This document shows positions 60,036-64,000 of a DNA stretch of 64,000 nucleotides, one piece after another (position 1 is the first letter of the stretch; each line of letters starts with the position of its first letter). The stretch is from Alphaproteobacteria bacterium (GTDB lineage Bacteria; Pseudomonadota; Alphaproteobacteria; RF32; CAG-239): positions 51,783-115,782 of the forward strand of contig JAFTVD010000023.1 in the NCBI GenBank assembly GCA_017465945.1. Direction: 5' to 3'. The notes beneath the pieces are model-generated. The model was not told the origin of the DNA, ran no database searches, and saw only the letters and a program-made list of their open reading frames with translations. Both the position numbers and the translations under genes were made by a program.

Positions 60036-60063
60036 ACAGCACTTTTAAGTGCTGTTTTTTTTG
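60036..60063 (+). terminator. Terminator of ankyrin gene
   Basis: ACAGCACT / AGTGCTGT hairpin with TTTA loop followed by a T-run. Confidence 0.85.
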
Positions 60064-60141
60064 TTTTATCTATTGCGAATGGGTAAATATCAACCTATAT
60101 AATATAAAAAATGCTATAAATTTTAATTGGGAGTATTTAGT

Positions 60142-61980
60142 ATGGCTGAAAAAATTGAATTTAAAACAGAAGTTAATAAGTTACTTGATATTGTAATTAA
60201 CTCTCTTTATTCTGAAAAATATATATTTTTGAGAGAACTTATTTCTAATGCGTCGGATGCTTTGGATAAATTAAAATATTGGAAACTTACTAATCCTCAA
60301 CTAAATGTAGCAAATAGTGCTTATAAAATAACAATTACTCCTAATAAAGAAGAAGGTACTCTTATTATTTCTGATAATGGTATTGGTATGGATAAAGATG
60401 ATTTAATTAATCATATTGGTACTATTGCCAAATCTGGAACTGCTGAATTTTTACAAAACACAAAAGAAAACACTAGTGTTGTTGATTTAATTGGTAAATT
60501 TGGTGTTGGTTTTTATTCTGCGTTTATGGTAGCAAATAAAGTTGAAATAATTACTAAAAAAGCTGACAGTAATGAGGCATATTCTTGGTTTTCTAATGGT
60601 GTTGATGGTTTTGTTATTGAAAAAGCAGAAAGAAACGAAAATGGAACTGATATTAAGCTTTTCTTAAAAGATGATGCTAAAGATTTTACAGATACCATAT
60701 ATTTAAGAAATATTATCCATACATATTCTGAACATATTGACTACCCTATTGTCTTAAATCTTGGTGAGGCTGGTGAAGAAACTGTTAATAGAGCTGAAGC
60801 ATTATGGACAAGGAATAAAGCTGATATTACAGAAAAACAATATAGAGATTTTTATCAACATACAACCAAAAACTCGGATGATCCTTGGATGAGACTTCAT
60901 TTTAAGGCTGAAGGTAGTTTAGAGTATTCTGGTTTATTGTTTGTGCCAACAAAGGCTCCTTATGATTTATTCCAACCTGATAGATTAACTGGTATTAAAT
61001 TGTATGTTAATAGAGTTTTCATATCTGATAAGGTTGAAGGCTTGATGCCTATGTATCTTCGTTTTGTTAGAGGTATTATTGATAGTCATGATTTACCTCT
61101 TAATATTTCTCGAGAAATGTTGCAACAAAGCTCTTTGATTGCAAAAATTAGACAAGGTACAGTTTCAAGAATTTTCAAAGAATTAAAGAACAAAGCAAGT
61201 GATAAAGAAAACTATGCTAAGTTTTGGAATGCGTTTGGTATTGCCTTTAAAGAAGGTATTTATGAAGATTTTTCTAATCGAGAAACAGTTGCTGAACTTT
61301 CTCGTTTTTATTCTACTAAATCGTCTAATGAGTTAACATCTCTTGATGAGTATATTGAACGTCAAGGTGATAAATATAAAGAAATATATTATATTACAGG
61401 AGATGATGTTAAAACCTTAAATTGCAATCCACAATTGGAAGCTTTTAGGCAGCATGATATTGAAGTTTTGCTATTAACTGATCCTATAGATGAATTTTGG
61501 ACACAAACGCTTATAAGCTATAAAGGACATGATTTAAAGCATATTAATCAAGCTAAAATTGATTTTGATATTAAGCGAGATTGTCAAAGAGCTAACGACA
61601 AAGGATTAAATGAGCTTATAACAAATATGAATGAATGGTTTAACAATGAGGTATCTAAGGTTGAAATTACTGAAAAATTAACAACAAGCCCTGCAGGATT
61701 GACTGTTGAAGAAGGACAAATGAGTATTCATATGGAGCGTTTAATGCGTAATCACCAACAAAAAACGGCATTTGATAGTACTCGAATATTGTTATTAAAC
61801 CCTTATCATCCTTTAATTATAAAATTGGCGGACTTGATTTTTGAAAAAGATAATCTTGATGATGTAAAAAATGCGTCTATGCTTATTTTAGAACAAGCAA
61901 AAATTGCTGAAGGTGAAGCAGTATCTAACCCACAACTATTTAATGAAAAATTGAGTGAATTTATCTTAAAAGCAATATAA
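60142..61980 (+). CDS. htpG: Molecular chaperone HtpG (Hsp90)
   Basis: 612 residues from ATG 60142 (GGGAG 8 bases upstream; the frame is open back to a TTG at 60127 that coincides with the ribosome site). GHKL ATPase motifs: LRELISNASDALDKL near 28, DNGIGMDKDDL near 80, GTIAKSGT near 95, and GKFGVGFYSAFMVA near 118. Middle-domain LNISREMLQQ near 325 contains the catalytic Arg loop. ATP-dependent dimeric chaperone. Terminator behind; single gene. Confidence 0.97.
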   Translation: MAEKIEFKTEVNKLLDIVINSLYSEKYIFLRELISNASDALDKLKYWKLTNPQLNVANSAYKITITPNKEEGTLIISDNGIGMDKDDLINHIGTIAKSGTAEFLQNTKENTSVVDLIGKFGVGFYSAFMVANKVEIITKKADSNEAYSWFSNGVDGFVIEKAERNENGTDIKLFLKDDAKDFTDTIYLRNIIHTYSEHIDYPIVLNLGEAGEETVNRAEALWTRNKADITEKQYRDFYQHTTKNSDDPWMRLHFKAEGSLEYSGLLFVPTKAPYDLFQPDRLTGIKLYVNRVFISDKVEGLMPMYLRFVRGIIDSHDLPLNISREMLQQSSLIAKIRQGTVSRIFKELKNKASDKENYAKFWNAFGIAFKEGIYEDFSNRETVAELSRFYSTKSSNELTSLDEYIERQGDKYKEIYYITGDDVKTLNCNPQLEAFRQHDIEVLLLTDPIDEFWTQTLISYKGHDLKHINQAKIDFDIKRDCQRANDKGLNELITNMNEWFNNEVSKVEITEKLTTSPAGLTVEEGQMSIHMERLMRNHQQKTAFDSTRILLLNPYHPLIIKLADLIFEKDNLDDVKNASMLILEQAKIAEGEAVSNPQLFNEKLSEFILKAI

Positions 61981-62000
61981 TTTACCTAATTTTTAGAAGA

Positions 62001-62037
62001 AAAACGTCAATTACTTTATTGTGATTGGCGTTTTTTC
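62001..62037 (+). terminator. Terminator of htpG
   Basis: AAAACGTCAAT / ATTGGCGTTTT hairpin followed by T-run. Confidence 0.75.
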
Positions 62038-62114
62038 TTGACTCTTTTTATGTTTGTGGTACTTATCTTTCGACAATTTTATTATTTAACCTTTAATTAT
62101 TTTTTTTATATTTT

Positions 62115-63008
62115 ATGAAATATTTTGAGATTTTTATCGATGGTAAGAGGCAAAAGCTCCCCTTTGTTGGAATAAAACGTGAGCATAAATTTGCAAAGAA
62201 TGTTAGAAAAAAAGACCAAAGTTATCTTTTTTCAGGTGAGCGTATAGATTATGCCAATGGAAAAAGTTTTGAAACACTAGAGGTTTTATGGGAAGGTAAT
62301 GTTCGCCAGCTTGAAAATGATACACTAATTGACGAGAATGGTGAATACAACTTTGTTGATTTCCGCTATGATTGGAAGGATTTGTTAAAACAAAATGGTC
62401 TATGTATTGTTAAAAAACTTAGTCCTGTTTTGCTTTGTAAAAATGTAAATCCTGAAGATGTTCTTTCTATTGAAGAATATGGTAGGTACTTTTTACCTGA
62501 AATGGAAAAAAAAGGTAAGCCAATAGTTATATTTGATTTGATTAAGTCTAAATTTATGGCTATTGGCGAAAATGAATTTCTTTCAAAATACAAGGAAAAG
62601 GACAATTTTAATAGATCGGATGTTTCGTTGTGTGTTTTAAGGGATGATGAATATCTTTTTATAACTTCTAGTAACGATATTAATGCTATTTATCTTGTAG
62701 ATGGCGAGCTAGTAAAGGATGATTACTATATTAGCATGATATCTGCTAGCGAACAAGAATTGCGCTTAAGGAGTGAAATTAATGCTTTTTGTTATCTTCC
62801 AAATTTGGATTTAGAATTCTTAAATGAAAGGATTGATTTTAAGGAAATGCTTCAAAATTACGAGACAGTTGCATGGGTTCGTTCTCCAATTTATGGGCCG
62901 TTAGAGAAGATATTTATTCCAGCTCATGATGTCAATCGTGAAGAAGTCTTTGATTTAATGCCATCTTTTATCAAAGAAATTTTGCAAGAAAAAATCTTAA
63001 GCTTTTAA
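62115..63008 (+). CDS. Hypothetical protein, SD-less
   Basis: 297 residues, soluble, mixed alpha/beta; starts MKYFEIFIDGKRQKLPF. No signal peptide, no catalytic motif and no family I recognise. The N-terminal 20 residues look like a short beta hairpin, and repeated 'V.F.....' strands (KPIVIFDLIKSKFMAIG, EYLFITSSNDINAIYLVDGE) suggest beta-rich domains. No Shine-Dalgarno (T/A-only leader); likely promoter TTGACT (62038-62043) and TACTTA with a 16-base spacer. Slightly more GC-rich than neighbours. Terminator shared with the convergent gene. Confidence 0.6.
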   Translation: MKYFEIFIDGKRQKLPFVGIKREHKFAKNVRKKDQSYLFSGERIDYANGKSFETLEVLWEGNVRQLENDTLIDENGEYNFVDFRYDWKDLLKQNGLCIVKKLSPVLLCKNVNPEDVLSIEEYGRYFLPEMEKKGKPIVIFDLIKSKFMAIGENEFLSKYKEKDNFNRSDVSLCVLRDDEYLFITSSNDINAIYLVDGELVKDDYYISMISASEQELRLRSEINAFCYLPNLDLEFLNERIDFKEMLQNYETVAWVRSPIYGPLEKIFIPAHDVNREEVFDLMPSFIKEILQEKILSF

Positions 63009-63010
63009 CA

Positions 63011-63046
63011 AAAAAACTCCCCTACTTAATTGTAGAGGAGTTTTTG
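63011..63046. terminator. Bidirectional terminator between convergent SD-less genes
   Basis: AAACTCCCCTAC / GTAGAGGAGTTT hairpin with A-run left and T-run right. Confidence 0.85.
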
Positions 63047-63058
63047 TTTTAGTTTTTT

Positions 63059-63763
63059 TTAGAAGTTACTTGAGCTGATGTATTTGATACATGGCTTTTC
63101 TTTGTTTTCTTTACGAATGAAAGCACTATAAATTGAACTTATATCAGTATTATAGTTCAAAATTGTTTTCGTTCTTTTTTTCCAGTCTGTAACTTCGAGG
63201 AAGGACGGGACATCCAATGTGTCAGGATTGATTGCTATTTCGTTTTGAATTTTCCATCCCTTTTGAGCGAACATCCCCATCAAAGATTTTAAGTGTTTTT
63301 TATTTAACCTAAAATTTCTGATAATTTGTTCAGCAATTAAAGTTGGAATTAAACGCAGTTTGTCGTTTATAACAATCATAAATTGTGTCTCAATTTTGGG
63401 AGAACATATGGCAATCATCTTTCTATCGATAACAACCACACATCCGCTATAGAATTGACCGCTTAATTCTACTGGAAATGATTTTCCGTCTTTTGTACGA
63501 TACAAAGTAGAATAGCGTAAATCTATTGTATTGGGCGTGTCATGATGTGTACCAAGTGAAAGAACATACTCACCTAATTCCAGGTAGTAAATTTGTCTTG
63601 TTTCTTCAATGGCGTATTTTTCATTGCCAAAATCAATGATGTTTACTTTTTTCCCATACAAATCCAATTCTTTGTAAACGTTGAAACTTGAACCGGAAAA
63701 GACACTACATTTCCCCGCTTTTTCCTTTAAAAGCTTTTTAATTGCTTTTCTTTCTTCTAGCAT
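63059..63763 (-). CDS. Hypothetical protein, SD-less
   Basis: 234 residues, soluble; begins with a basic helix (MLEERKAIKKLLKEKAGK) followed by a beta-rich region (VNIIDFGNEKYAIEETRQIYYLELGEYVLSLG) and a C-terminal helical part. No motif recognised. Richer in GC than typical neighbours. No Shine-Dalgarno before ATG (AATTTAAAAAAATT); TTGACA at 63842-63837 on the minus strand is a probable -35. Convergent with the gene at 62115 and adjacent to the tRNA at the window end. Confidence 0.6.
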   Translation of the reverse strand: MLEERKAIKKLLKEKAGKCSVFSGSSFNVYKELDLYGKKVNIIDFGNEKYAIEETRQIYYLELGEYVLSLGTHHDTPNTIDLRYSTLYRTKDGKSFPVELSGQFYSGCVVVIDRKMIAICSPKIETQFMIVINDKLRLIPTLIAEQIIRNFRLNKKHLKSLMGMFAQKGWKIQNEIAINPDTLDVPSFLEVTDWKKRTKTILNYNTDISSIYSAFIRKENKEKPCIKYISSSNF

Positions 63764-63926
63764 AATTTTTTTAAATTAATTATTAAACATAAATATAAAA
63801 TCACAGTTTTTTTAAGGTATATACTAATAGTGGTTTTGTCAAGAAAAAACATATTATTTTATTTGTCGTTAATTCAAATAGTTATAAATTTATTCACAAA
63901 AAATGCAAAAAAAATAAAAAAAATAC

Positions 63927-63955
63927 TTGCCTTTATTAAAAATGTTATATATAAG
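63927..63955 (+). promoter_or_regulatory. Promoter of tRNA at the window end
   Basis: TTGCCT (63927-63932), 17-base spacer, TATAAG (63950-63955), 13 bases before the tRNA 5' end. Confidence 0.5.
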
Positions 63956-63966
63956 TCATATTCGTG

Positions 63967-64000
<34 letters not shown>

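Overview
The window is AT-rich chromosomal DNA (about 30% GC by eye) from a bacterium. The gene set points to a low-GC alphaproteobacterium of the host-associated or gut type. Evidence for this: an hfq-hflX pair, kdsB (so LPS is made), an RND efflux pump, a C-terminal autotransporter barrel, htpG, and an elongator tRNA-Met that closely resembles alphaproteobacterial and rickettsial versions. The organism name is an inference; no rRNA or marker tree is available here.

Layout. 0-16 kb is mostly housekeeping: a PHP phosphoesterase, malQ, a pilin-like membrane protein, uvrA, a DUF805 protein, gltX, hfq-hflX, a membrane protein with a GH24 lysozyme-like domain, and kdsB with a histidine-phosphatase-fold partner. 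16.4-22.7 kb holds a TIM-barrel epimerase-like gene, a murG-like gene with rmuC, an unknown protein, and a two-gene unit of a GGGtGRT-family protein with a NifU-like scaffold. 22.9-30 kb (minus strand) is a surface-protein locus: a secreted MORN-type protein, an XRE-S24 regulator with a degenerate protease site, and an 1882-residue autotransporter with tandem cysteine-rich repeats. 30-36 kb has thrS, a glycosyltransferase, an alpha/beta hydrolase and a TPR-methyltransferase fusion. 36-38 kb encodes a lipoprotein with a zincin HExxH motif.

38.2-40.6 kb, around a tRNA-Ser, is a run of five small single-gene units without Shine-Dalgarno sequences, each bordered by a terminator and each behind a TTGAC/TTGCA-type promoter. 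Similar SD-less genes recur elsewhere in the window, eleven in total. 40.7-45 kb carries lemA, an AlbA/Schlafen-like gene, two DUF3137 paralogues and rnhA. 45-51.6 kb (minus) is a MATE exporter and an RND pump operon behind a gene for an InsA-like zinc-ribbon/HTH protein.

51.7-59.3 kb is the accessory part. After a tRNA-Met comes a predicted secreted metallopeptidase gene that is split in two by one base in an A8 tract. Then come two SD-less paralogues, a phage-derived cassette (tail-fibre N-terminal domain, holin, Rz/Rz1 spanins; no endolysin or capsid gene nearby), and a 746-residue protein with two R-x4-H motifs of the HEPN RNase type. The window closes with an ankyrin-repeat protein, htpG, two convergent SD-less unknown genes and the first bases of a probable tRNA-Phe.

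Most interesting: the coexistence of two translation-initiation classes, the split metallopeptidase, the cysteine-repeat autotransporter, the GGGtGRT/NifU-like pair, and the HEPN-like gene beside the tail-fibre/lysis cassette.
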